Position numbers and translations under genes: made by a program
The notes under the pieces: generated by a model
Seen by the model: the letters and a program-made list of their open reading frames with translations, nothing else
Database searches by the model: none
What the model was told of the DNA's origin: nothing
In this document: positions 1-6,704 of the stretch, piece after piece
Layout: each line of letters starts with the position of its first letter
How positions within the stretch are numbered: position 1 is the stretch's first letter
DNA from: CAZIWX01 sp964543125
Lineage (GTDB): Bacteria; Fidelibacterota; UBA8477
Reading direction: 5' to 3'
Assembly: GCA_964543125.1 (NCBI GenBank)
Contig: CAZIWX010000084.1
Coordinates: 1-10,538, forward strand
DNA length: 10,538 nt

Positions 1-155
1 TCGGGATAACCGCCGCGAGTTTCGTCTCTTTGGGGACTTACTCAAACAATGGAATGCAAGCTATAACCGATTTCCGGCCTTCAGTTTGTGCTCCGAAGCA
101 GGCCCGGTCAAAGAATACCCAACAACGCCCAAACGGGTGGTTTTTCAAAGTGGAA
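1..155. other. Left-edge stretch without a confident gene
   Basis: No gene can be assigned here. On the plus strand one frame (codons from base 2) is open from the window edge to a stop near 243, and begins RDNRREFRLFGDLLKQW, which looks protein-like. However, it runs through the terminator hairpin and into the gdhA 3' end, so at least its latter part is not coding. A second plus frame (codons from base 3) is open from the edge to a TAA at 156-158, just before the hairpin. Either could be the tail of a gene entering from the left. No family was recognised in either. Confidence 0.2.
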
Positions 156-194
156 TAAAAAAACGCCGTGATCAGACTTTCCGGCCACGGCGTT
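155..194 (-). terminator. Rho-independent terminator of gdhA
   Basis: Read on the minus strand, a perfect 9-bp stem (AACGCCGTG at 194-186 pairing with CACGGCGTT at 170-162) encloses a 15-base loop and is followed directly by a run of T (seven including the stem end). This is a classic intrinsic terminator. It starts 38 bases beyond the gdhA stop codon. On the plus strand the stem is not followed by a T-run, so it acts mainly for leftward transcription. Confidence 0.85.
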
Positions 195-231
195 GCTTTG
201 AACTTTGTATCTCTTGTGGCTTAGGTAAGAA

Positions 232-1578
232 TCAGACGAGTCCCTGATCCATCATGGCATTGGCTACTTTCAGGAATCCGGCGATGTTGGCGCCGGCCAC
301 ATAATTACCGGGTTGACCGTACTGCTTTGCCGTATCAACGCAGTTTTGGTGGATATTGGCCATAATGTCGTGCAGCCGCTGATCCACCTCCTCGCGGGTC
401 CATGAAAGACGCATGGAATTTTGGCTCATTTCCAATCCGGAAACAGCCACGCCGCCCGCATTGGCGGCTTTGCCGGGTCCATATAAAATATGGCTCTGCT
501 GAAAAACATCTATGGCACCGGGTTCACTCGGCATATTGGCGCCTTCAGTCACGGCAATACAGCCGTTTTTCACCAATTCCCGGGCATCTTCAGCATTGAT
601 TTCATTTTGAGTGGCACAGGGCAGCGCCACATCACACTTCAAGTGCCACGGCCGTTTTCCGCTCAGGTATTCAGCCGACTTGAATTCATCGGCATACTCA
701 TAAATCCGGCCCCGGCGGAAGTTTTTCAACTCCATGATCCAGTCCAGTTTTTCCCGGGTGATACCATCTTTGTCGTAGACGCTGCCTAACGAATCGGACA
801 TGGAAACAGGTGTACCACCTAAATCCAGCACTTTTGCAGCAGCGTACTGCGCTACATTTCCAGCGCCTGAGATTGCCACACGCTTACCCTCAAAGGTTTC
901 GCCCTTGGTCTTAAGCATTTCCTTGGCAAAATAAACGGCGCCATAGCCCGTAGCTTCGGGTCGAATGAGGCTGCCACCCCAGTTCAGACCTTTGCCGGTA
1001 AGAACTCCTTCAAAAGCATTCCGCAGGCGTTTGTACTGGCCGAACAAGAATCCGATCTCACGGCCCCCCACACCAATATCACCGGCCGGGACGTCCGTAT
1101 TCGGACCGATATGACGTTCCAATTCGGTCATGAACGACTGGCAGAACCGCATGACTTCGGTATCGGATTTGCCCTTGGGATCGAAATCCGAGCCACCTTT
1201 ACCACCTCCCATGGGCAAGGTTGTAAGTGAATTTTTAAAGACTTGTTCAAAGCCTAAAAACTTGAGGATACTCAAATTGACGCTGGGATGGAACCGCAAG
1301 CCACCTTTATAAGGACCGATAGCACTGTTGAACTCAACCCGGAAACCGCGATTGACCTGAACATTATTCTCATCATCCAGCCAGGGCACCCGGAACATGA
1401 TTACCCGTTCCGGTTCTACCAGCCGATCCAGAATTCGTGCCTCCCGAAACCGGGGATGTTTGTCCAACACAACTTTCAGCGAATCTATTACTTCTTCTAC
1501 TGCCTGGAGAAACTCAGCCTCATGGGCATTTTTACGCTTAATTCGAGTCAGAACTTCATCCGTGTACGCTTGTGACAT
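232..1578 (-). CDS. gdhA: NADP-specific glutamate dehydrogenase
   Basis: Catalyses reversible reductive amination of 2-oxoglutarate with ammonium to L-glutamate, normally with NADPH, in the cytoplasm as a homohexamer. The 448-residue product matches the usual length of the E. coli GdhA type (about 447). The N-terminal dimerisation/catalytic domain shows IGPYKGGLRFHP (substrate-binding Lys91), LPMGGGKGGSDFDPKG (catalytic Lys127) and PAGDIGVGGREIG (catalytic Asp167). The Rossmann domain starts near 230 with ISGAGNVAQ (glycine loop 237-242) and carries SMSDS at 259-263, where Asp-Ser after the second strand fits the NADP-type subfamily. The start is supported by GGAGGA (plus-strand 1587-1592) eight bases upstream of the ATG. 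It is monocistronic: an intrinsic terminator lies just downstream and a divergent gene upstream. Cofactor choice is inferred from subfamily. Confidence 0.96.
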   Translation of the reverse strand: MSQAYTDEVLTRIKRKNAHEAEFLQAVEEVIDSLKVVLDKHPRFREARILDRLVEPERVIMFRVPWLDDENNVQVNRGFRVEFNSAIGPYKGGLRFHPSVNLSILKFLGFEQVFKNSLTTLPMGGGKGGSDFDPKGKSDTEVMRFCQSFMTELERHIGPNTDVPAGDIGVGGREIGFLFGQYKRLRNAFEGVLTGKGLNWGGSLIRPEATGYGAVYFAKEMLKTKGETFEGKRVAISGAGNVAQYAAAKVLDLGGTPVSMSDSLGSVYDKDGITREKLDWIMELKNFRRGRIYEYADEFKSAEYLSGKRPWHLKCDVALPCATQNEINAEDARELVKNGCIAVTEGANMPSEPGAIDVFQQSHILYGPGKAANAGGVAVSGLEMSQNSMRLSWTREEVDQRLHDIMANIHQNCVDTAKQYGQPGNYVAGANIAGFLKVANAMMDQGLV

Positions 1579-1938
1579 TAACTTAATCCTCCATGTGTTT
1601 TTCGATCTTCAAACCAGTTATATTTTTCTCGCATGACATACTTCTGAGCGTAAACCGGTCAAACCGACCTGACTTTCCGCTGGGGTAAGCATACCGAAAG
1701 GCTTAGTTTTTAATCCGATGACATTTGCAAAGCCAACCGGACCCCGAATCGGGAAAGTGTCTTTACCCGAATGCCGGGCAGGGCTATCTTCAGTTGAAGA
1801 TGTCGGACCAGGTTGGCTGGCGGATATATTGTGGAAGTTACTCATTGATGGATAAAATTAGCGTTTATTTGGGGAAAATCGAATCAAATATGAGGCCAAC
1901 TCTCCCACTTATGGCCGGAATAGCACGAAATTATTAGT
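1579..1938. promoter_or_regulatory. Divergent intergenic region between gdhA and the PPDK-like gene
   Basis: This 360-base region must hold the promoters for both flanking genes. On the minus strand toward gdhA there is a TATAAC hexamer (plus-strand 1617-1622) about 40 bases before the start codon, without a good -35. Toward the plus-strand gene, TTGTGG (1829-1834) and TAAAAT (1853-1858), 18 bases apart, form a weak candidate. A short dyad, CGGT-CAA-ACCG, near 1656-1666 could be an operator. No convincing ribosome-binding site precedes the ATG at 1939. Small frames crossing the region resemble no known protein. The structured part is listed separately. Confidence 0.45.
1731..1818. other. Branched stem-loop cluster, possible leader RNA
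   Basis: AGCCAACC at 1731-1738 pairs perfectly with GGTTGGCT at 1811-1818, and GG 1739-1740 can extend the helix with CC 1808-1809. Inside lie CCCG-AAT-CGGG (1743-1753), CCCG-AATGC-CGGG (1766-1778) and the perfect ATCTTCA-GT-TGAAGAT (1786-1801). An exclusive alternative exists: GGGAAAG 1751-1757 pairs with CTTTACCC 1761-1768 (one A bulged), nested inside CCCG 1743-1746 with CGGG 1775-1778. It matches no riboswitch consensus I could recall. The strand transcribed is unknown. It would be a 5' leader for the plus gene at 1939, or more distant leader/promoter DNA for gdhA. Confidence 0.4.
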
Positions 1939-4896
1939 ATGGCAACTAAACCGCGTTTTTCATTAGAACCCATACAACAGATTTCGTTCCGTGATCTGAT
2001 GCAGTTCCGGATTCACGAAATACTTGTGGTCTCCAGCCTATACGATGCCTTCACCCTGGAAGAAGACGGTCGGCTGACTGAGCTTATATTTACTGAATAT
2101 CAAGACATGAACCTGAGTAACGCCCCCCGGGTAACCCGCGTATCCACTGCCAAACACGCACTTAATAAATTGGCTGAAAAACATTTCGATTTGATCATCA
2201 CCATGTCCCGGCTACCCGACATGCATCCCTTTGATTTCGGTAAAAAGGTCAAAGAAAGCTATCCAAAATTACCAGTAATCCTGTTAGCTTCCCATCAACG
2301 GGAGTATAATTACCTCGTTTCACTGGGGAAAAGCAGCGACAGTCTGGACAAGATTTTTTTCTGGTTCGGCGATTCCTCCCTATTCACGGCAATTATCAAA
2401 TTCATGGAAGACCGCAATAATGCCGAGCGGGATATTCTCCACGGGGGTGTACGGGCCATTATCGTCGTTGAAGATTCGCCGCAATTCTACTCAATATTTC
2501 TACCTATGATCTACCGGGAAACGATCAAACATATCTATAAATTGATGAAACGGGAGTATACCGAATCCTTGCGGCTACTGCGGATGCGGTCCCGCCCCAA
2601 GATTTTATTGGCCTCCAATTACGAAGAGGCGGCGGCTTGTTTTGCAAAATACCAGAACAACATTTTAGCTGTTATTTCCGATGTCCGCTACCCGCGGCAA
2701 GGTACTGTCGATGACCACGCTGGTATCAATTTCCTGCGCATGGTTCAATCCAAGGCGCCCGATCTGCCCATCGTGCTCCAAAGCAAAGACCGGGAAAACG
2801 CTGAACTTGCAAAAGAGGTGAACGCTTACTTCCTCGATAAAAATTCATTGGAGCTGGTCATAAACTTACGTGAATTCGTGGTCCGGCACTGTGGATTCGG
2901 GCCACTGATTTTCAGCTCTCCCGATAAAAAAGAAATAAACCGGGTCAACGACCTCCGCTCACTGGAGGCTACCTTGGCAACGATTCCGGCTCAAAGCATC
3001 GAATACCATGCCCGGCGAAACCATTTTTCCAACTGGCTGGCAGTGCGGGGATATTTTGAAATTGCCGATATTTTACGCTCGAAACATGCCCGGGACTTTG
3101 AACATCCGGAAGCGCTTCGCACCCTTCTTTTGGAATTGGTGCGTAAGCAGCGCAAAACTCAGCATCAGAACGAGATTATCTACTTCGATGCGGATACCTA
3201 CGATCCGGAATTCAAGTTTGTGCGCTTCGGGCGCGGTTCACTCGGAGGCAAGGGGCGTGGGCTGGCGTTTATTAACACTTACATGCATGATTTCAACTGG
3301 TACCGTAATAATAAACAGATCATCGTTGATATTCCCCATACCGCCGTGCTGGGAACCAACTCGTACGATCGTTTTTTAGAAGAGAATGCCATTGATCCGG
3401 CGGTGCTCATGGAGGCGGATATTGCTGCAATTGATCGAATGTTCTTGGCCGGGATGTTTGATGCTGAGACCGTGGAGAATCTGAAAGCCTACCTGGCTTA
3501 TCATACCACCCCCCTGGCAATTCGATCGTCATCCCTGTTGGAAGATTCTTTATTTCAGCCTTTCGCCGGGATATATAACACTTACATGGTTCCCAATAAT
3601 GGTGTAAAAACCTCGGATCGGCTGGCCGCAGTGCTTAATGCAATTAAACGAGTTTACGCTTCTACCTTTTATCCCGCGGCCCGGGCTTATATGGAAGCTA
3701 CCGGAAATCGTCCGGAAGATGAAAAAATGGCCGTGATCATACAGAATATGGTGGGTTCGGCGCGCAATGGTTTCTATTTCCCATCCGCTTCCGGGTTGAT
3801 CCAGTCCCATAATTTTTATCCTATCGGCATGATGAAACGCGAAGAAGGCGTGATTTCCATGGCGCTGGGTCTGGGCCGGACAGTGATGGGTGGCAATAAT
3901 GCACTCCGGTTTTCACCACGCTATCCCACGATTTTGCCCCAGTTCTACAATACTCAATCGGTTCTACGCAATTCTCAGAAATCATTCTATGCCGTGCGAA
4001 TTGACCGGGTACCGGAAAAAAACGGCGCCCTACCGGATCACGAAGAAGAATTAAGTGTAAAGATTGCCTGGGAAGCGGGATTGGCGCCCCTGGTCGCCAG
4101 TTATTATTCCCGTGAAGACAGCCATTTTTACGACTATTTTGTTGAAGACGGCCGACCGATTGTAACTTTTAAGCCGTTGTTAGGAAATTCAAAATGGGAG
4201 TTGACGGAAGTTTTTAGCCAAATCATCAGCGAGTCCCGTATGGCGATGGGTGGCGAAGTGGAAATTGAATTCGCTCTTGAGTCGGAAGCGGACGGCGCCA
4301 GACCCCGGCTTTATCTGCTCCAAATTCGGCCCCAGCACACCGCCAGGACCAGTGAAGACATTGACCTTGAGAATTTCACCCAGGAACAGATGGCCTTCCG
4401 CAGCACATTAGCACTGGGGAATGGCGTCAACGACCGGATTCGCGACATTGTGTATGTCAAACCCCGGGCCTTTTCTCCTTCCATGACTCACCAGATCGCC
4501 CGGGAAGTGGGTCAAATCAATCGGTCTTTTGATACGGAACATCCCTACTTGCTCATCGGTCCCGGCCGATGGGGAACTTCCGATCCCGGCCTGGGCATCC
4601 CCATTGGTTGGGAGCAAATCAGTTATGCCCGCAGCATAGTGGAACTGGGATTGGAAGATTTTGATATCGACCCCAGTTTCGGGAACCATTTTTTCCAGAA
4701 CATCACCGCGTTGGAGATTGGCTACTTCAAGGTCAGCGTCCATGTCAAGCAGGATTATTTTGACTGGGAGTGGCTGGACAAACTAAAACCCGTGCAGGAA
4801 ACCGAGTTTCTACGGCACATCCGCCTGAAAAAGCCGCTAACCATTATGATCGACGGGAAAAAAGGGGTGGGTCTGGCGCTGAAGCCGAAAAAGTAG
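1939..4896 (+). CDS. Receiver-domain protein with PPDK/PEP-synthase-type ATP-grasp domain
   Basis: 985 residues. Residues about 24-120 form a receiver-like fold whose usual phospho-acceptor Asp is replaced (Met89 in LIITMSRLP). Residues about 172-315 form a second receiver with acidic pair Glu178-Asp179, acceptor Asp248 in ISDVRYP, Ser282 and Lys301. After a linker with HARRNHFSNWL (357-367) comes the nucleotide-binding module of PEP synthase and pyruvate phosphate dikinase: SLGGKGRGL (434-442), LAIRSSSLLED (526-536), FAG (542-544), and EIEFA (775-779) with LLQIRPQ (793-799). The tail holds GPGRWG (874-879). I see neither the swivelling phosphohistidine motif nor a PEP-binding barrel, so it should not be called a working PEP synthase. 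A phosphotransfer or ATP-dependent role is likely; substrate unknown. Start: first ATG, without a clear ribosome-binding site. It converges on the second glutamate dehydrogenase 51 bases downstream. Confidence 0.85.
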   Translation: MATKPRFSLEPIQQISFRDLMQFRIHEILVVSSLYDAFTLEEDGRLTELIFTEYQDMNLSNAPRVTRVSTAKHALNKLAEKHFDLIITMSRLPDMHPFDFGKKVKESYPKLPVILLASHQREYNYLVSLGKSSDSLDKIFFWFGDSSLFTAIIKFMEDRNNAERDILHGGVRAIIVVEDSPQFYSIFLPMIYRETIKHIYKLMKREYTESLRLLRMRSRPKILLASNYEEAAACFAKYQNNILAVISDVRYPRQGTVDDHAGINFLRMVQSKAPDLPIVLQSKDRENAELAKEVNAYFLDKNSLELVINLREFVVRHCGFGPLIFSSPDKKEINRVNDLRSLEATLATIPAQSIEYHARRNHFSNWLAVRGYFEIADILRSKHARDFEHPEALRTLLLELVRKQRKTQHQNEIIYFDADTYDPEFKFVRFGRGSLGGKGRGLAFINTYMHDFNWYRNNKQIIVDIPHTAVLGTNSYDRFLEENAIDPAVLMEADIAAIDRMFLAGMFDAETVENLKAYLAYHTTPLAIRSSSLLEDSLFQPFAGIYNTYMVPNNGVKTSDRLAAVLNAIKRVYASTFYPAARAYMEATGNRPEDEKMAVIIQNMVGSARNGFYFPSASGLIQSHNFYPIGMMKREEGVISMALGLGRTVMGGNNALRFSPRYPTILPQFYNTQSVLRNSQKSFYAVRIDRVPEKNGALPDHEEELSVKIAWEAGLAPLVASYYSREDSHFYDYFVEDGRPIVTFKPLLGNSKWELTEVFSQIISESRMAMGGEVEIEFALESEADGARPRLYLLQIRPQHTARTSEDIDLENFTQEQMAFRSTLALGNGVNDRIRDIVYVKPRAFSPSMTHQIAREVGQINRSFDTEHPYLLIGPGRWGTSDPGLGIPIGWEQISYARSIVELGLEDFDIDPSFGNHFFQNITALEIGYFKVSVHVKQDYFDWEWLDKLKPVQETEFLRHIRLKKPLTIMIDGKKGVGLALKPKK

Positions 4897-4947
4897 GATG
4901 GGCGGATTGACGGATTGACGAATGTCTTACTACACCCTTACTCTATT

Positions 4948-6261
4948 CTACAAGTACATCCCACGAATCTCGGAGGCTTTCAGCACCCGCTGAATCGCCA
5001 CCACAAAGGCCGCCATGCGCAATGAGATATTACGCCGGGCGCTGATTTTCAGAACTTCGTCGATCGCCCGGGTCATGATCAGGGTCATCTCTTCATTCAC
5101 TTTTTCTTCGGTCCAGTAATATCCCATGCGGTTCTGCACCCATTCCAGGTAACTCACGGTTACACCACCGGAATTGCACAGAATATCCGGGATGATTTTT
5201 ACACCCCGGTTGAACAAGAGATGGTCAGCATTGGGTGTGATGGGACCGTTGGCGCCCTCGGCGATCAATTTTGCTTTAATGTTGGGTGCGTTGGCGCTGG
5301 TGATCTGGTTTTCCAGTGCGGCGGGGACCAGGATATCCACATCGAGTTCCAGGACGGATAGGGGATCGTCGGGCAGAGTAATACCATCTTCGGTGTAGCC
5401 TTCCAGAGTACCGTGATCGGTGACCCAGTCCATCATGGCCGGGATATTCAGTCCTTCTTTTTTGGCAGTAATGTAAGCACCGGAAATATCTGCTATTCCT
5501 CTCACCGCGACACCGGCTTCATGTAAAAATAACGCGGCATAACTGCCTACATTACCAAACCCCTGAACGGCGGCTGTTTTTTCGGATAAAGTCCAACCCA
5601 AGTGTTGGGCCATCATTTTCACATTGATAAACACACCGCGGGAGGTGGCTACTCTCCGGCCCAGACTTCCACCAATTTCTACGGGTTTACCGGTGATTAC
5701 GGCAGGTGTATAATTGCCCTTGTTCAAAGAAAATGTGTCCATCATCCAGGCCATAATTTGGGCATTGGTATTTACGTCCGGCGCCGGGATGTCACGATCC
5801 GGGCCAATAACATCGGAAAATTCAAGTATATAGCGCCGGGACAGCGTTTCCAATTCGCGTAGTGAAAGCGCCTTGGGATCAACAATGACACCACCTTTCG
5901 AGCCACCCATGGGGATATTGGCCACGGCACACTTGAAAGTCATCCAGAAAGCTAAGGCTTTGACTTCATCCAGGCTCACATTGGGGTGAAAGCGGATGCC
6001 GCCTTTGGCCGGGCCCCGGGCGGAACTATGCTGGACCCGAATACCGGTGAAAATAGCAATGTCGCCGTTATCCCGGCGGATCGGGATTTTTGCGATAGTA
6101 ATTTTTTGCGGTTCTTTGATCAGATTAATCTGATTCTCTTTAAGGCCGAGGATCTTTGCGGCTTCATCAAATTGAGCTACGGCATTTTGAAAAGCATTCA
6201 TGTTATCTGACATGCTTACACCGGATTTTGAAGTGGGGGTCTTGCCGGGCATTGTGCTCAT
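4948..6261 (-). CDS. Glu/Leu/Phe/Val-family glutamate dehydrogenase (RocG/GudB-like)
   Basis: Oxidatively deaminates glutamate to 2-oxoglutarate and ammonium, or the reverse, as a cytoplasmic hexamer. From the ATG at 6261 the product is 437 residues, slightly longer than typical for this subfamily (about 415-425) because of an N-terminal extension. Visible motifs are ARGPAKGGIRFHP (substrate Lys86), IPMGGSKGG (catalytic Lys122), PAPDVNTN (catalytic Asp162), the Rossmann loop QGFGNVGS (233-240), GIADISGA with Asp258 after the second strand, and AEGANGP and LCNSGGV further on. Asp258 without a following Ser suggests NAD(H) or dual use, but this is an inference. Start choice is uncertain: an in-frame TTG at 6273 lies too close to the AGGGAAAG tract (plus-strand 6274-6281), which sits about 12 bases before this ATG; later ATGs at 6252, 6213 and 6201 are possible. 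It differs clearly from gdhA in motifs, so it is not a recent duplicate. Confidence 0.94.
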   Translation of the reverse strand: MSTMPGKTPTSKSGVSMSDNMNAFQNAVAQFDEAAKILGLKENQINLIKEPQKITIAKIPIRRDNGDIAIFTGIRVQHSSARGPAKGGIRFHPNVSLDEVKALAFWMTFKCAVANIPMGGSKGGVIVDPKALSLRELETLSRRYILEFSDVIGPDRDIPAPDVNTNAQIMAWMMDTFSLNKGNYTPAVITGKPVEIGGSLGRRVATSRGVFINVKMMAQHLGWTLSEKTAAVQGFGNVGSYAALFLHEAGVAVRGIADISGAYITAKKEGLNIPAMMDWVTDHGTLEGYTEDGITLPDDPLSVLELDVDILVPAALENQITSANAPNIKAKLIAEGANGPITPNADHLLFNRGVKIIPDILCNSGGVTVSYLEWVQNRMGYYWTEEKVNEEMTLIMTRAIDEVLKISARRNISLRMAAFVVAIQRVLKASEIRGMYL

Positions 6262-6387
6262 GGTTCGCTTCAACTTTCCCTAAAAATTTTGGTTATAAAA
6301 TGAGACTTAATTTTCGTTTTTCCCTTCGAACAACATGCGGCAAAACTACACTGTTTTGAAAGATTCACAAAGCCTAGTTCTCGTTTG

Positions 6388-6620
6388 AATGGAACCGTAT
6401 TAGGGACAAATAGCTATGCATTCCGTGGCGTGCCTGAGCAAGCGATATGCCACGATCCGTCTCGGGCAAGGCTCGGAAACCGGCACTCACCCGGCAGTGA
6501 CGAGTCTAATGGTCAACCAGGCAGAACAGTCAATGGTTGTTAGAAGCAATTAACGCTGAATTTGGTGCGGTAAAAGGCTTTACGGCCACTTATGAATATT
6601 TTTCGATCTACGGTTCCATT
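6388..6620 (+). ncRNA. Candidate structured RNA closed by a 12-bp inverted repeat
   Basis: AATGGAACCGTA (6388-6399) is the exact reverse complement of TACGGTTCCATT (6609-6620), with two further G-T pairs outside. Within it are CGTGGCGT/ATGCCACG (6424-6431 with 6447-6454, one G-T pair), CACT/AGTG (6484-6487 with 6496-6499), an 11-bp helix TCTAA+CAACCA with TGGTTG+TTAGA (6505-6519 with 6534-6544, TGGT bulged at 6510-6513), and GTAAA/TTTAC (6570-6574 with 6579-6583), flanked by GTG/CAC. The G-T pairs would be A-C mismatches on the minus strand, weakly favouring a plus-strand RNA. I could not match it to 6S, tmRNA, RNase P or known riboswitches. A small inverted-repeat mobile element (MITE) is the main alternative, but no convincing target-site duplication is seen. 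Confidence 0.4.
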
Positions 6621-6647
6621 TGCCACATACGCCTAAGTGGTTTTAAT
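6620..6647 (+). promoter_or_regulatory. Candidate sigma-70 promoter for the acyl-CoA synthetase fusion
   Basis: TTGCCA (6620-6625, five of six to the -35 consensus) and TTTAAT (6642-6647, five of six to the -10 consensus) are separated by 16 bases. Transcription would start near 6654, giving a leader of about 50 bases that contains the ribosome-binding site. The -35 box begins at the last base of the right arm of the upstream inverted repeat, so this promoter would exclude that element from the mRNA. Confidence 0.35.
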
Positions 6648-6704
6648 TTACTTCCGCATGGACACATCATTCTGAACACGGAATCACCACGGAAAGGTTT
6701 GTGA

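Larger units (their letters stand above)
6262..6704. other. Divergent intergenic region before the acyl-CoA synthetase fusion
   Basis: No supported gene lies in these 443 bases. The left part (6262-6387) is A+T-rich and must contain the promoter of the leftward glutamate dehydrogenase; TTATAA-like tracts around 6292-6298 are candidates only. The middle is a 233-base structured element closed by an inverted repeat (listed separately). The right part carries a candidate sigma-70 promoter and GGAAAGG (6691-6697), seven bases before the ATG at 6705. A plus-strand frame from the TAA at 6507 to TGA 6702-6704 is open but has only a TTG start and no recognisable family. Confidence 0.5.

Noticed and set aside
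1681..1820. Possible c-di-GMP-I riboswitch, from GCAAAGCC followed by CAGGTTGGCTGG
   Set aside because: Only short fragments resemble the consensus. The upstream helix with its conserved GGGCAAACC segment and tetraloop is not in place, and the pairing pattern differs.
1618..1845. Minus-strand 75-codon frame upstream of gdhA
   Set aside because: It overlaps the stem-loop cluster and the likely gdhA promoter, has no recognisable family or ribosome-binding site, and its composition is explained by the inverted repeats.
1725..1937. Plus-strand small frame ending one base before the ATG at 1939
   Set aside because: It needs a TTG start, crosses all stem-loops, and shows no family resemblance. 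A leader peptide cannot be excluded, but nothing supports one.
4487..4521. MTHQIAREVG (849-858) in the PPDK-like protein as a phosphohistidine site
   Set aside because: It faintly resembles SHAAIxARE, but the preceding glycine-rich segment and following strand are missing and it is preceded by PRAFSPS. I treat His851 as unlikely to be a carrier.
4903..4918. Tandem CGGATTGA repeat between the convergent genes
   Set aside because: Only two copies of eight bases, with no hairpin or T-run. Probably a small duplication without function.
6508..6704. Plus-strand open frame directly before the fusion gene
   Set aside because: It has no ATG and no ribosome-binding site, lies largely inside the structured element, and ends in the TGA just before the fusion start. 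Chance openness is sufficient explanation.
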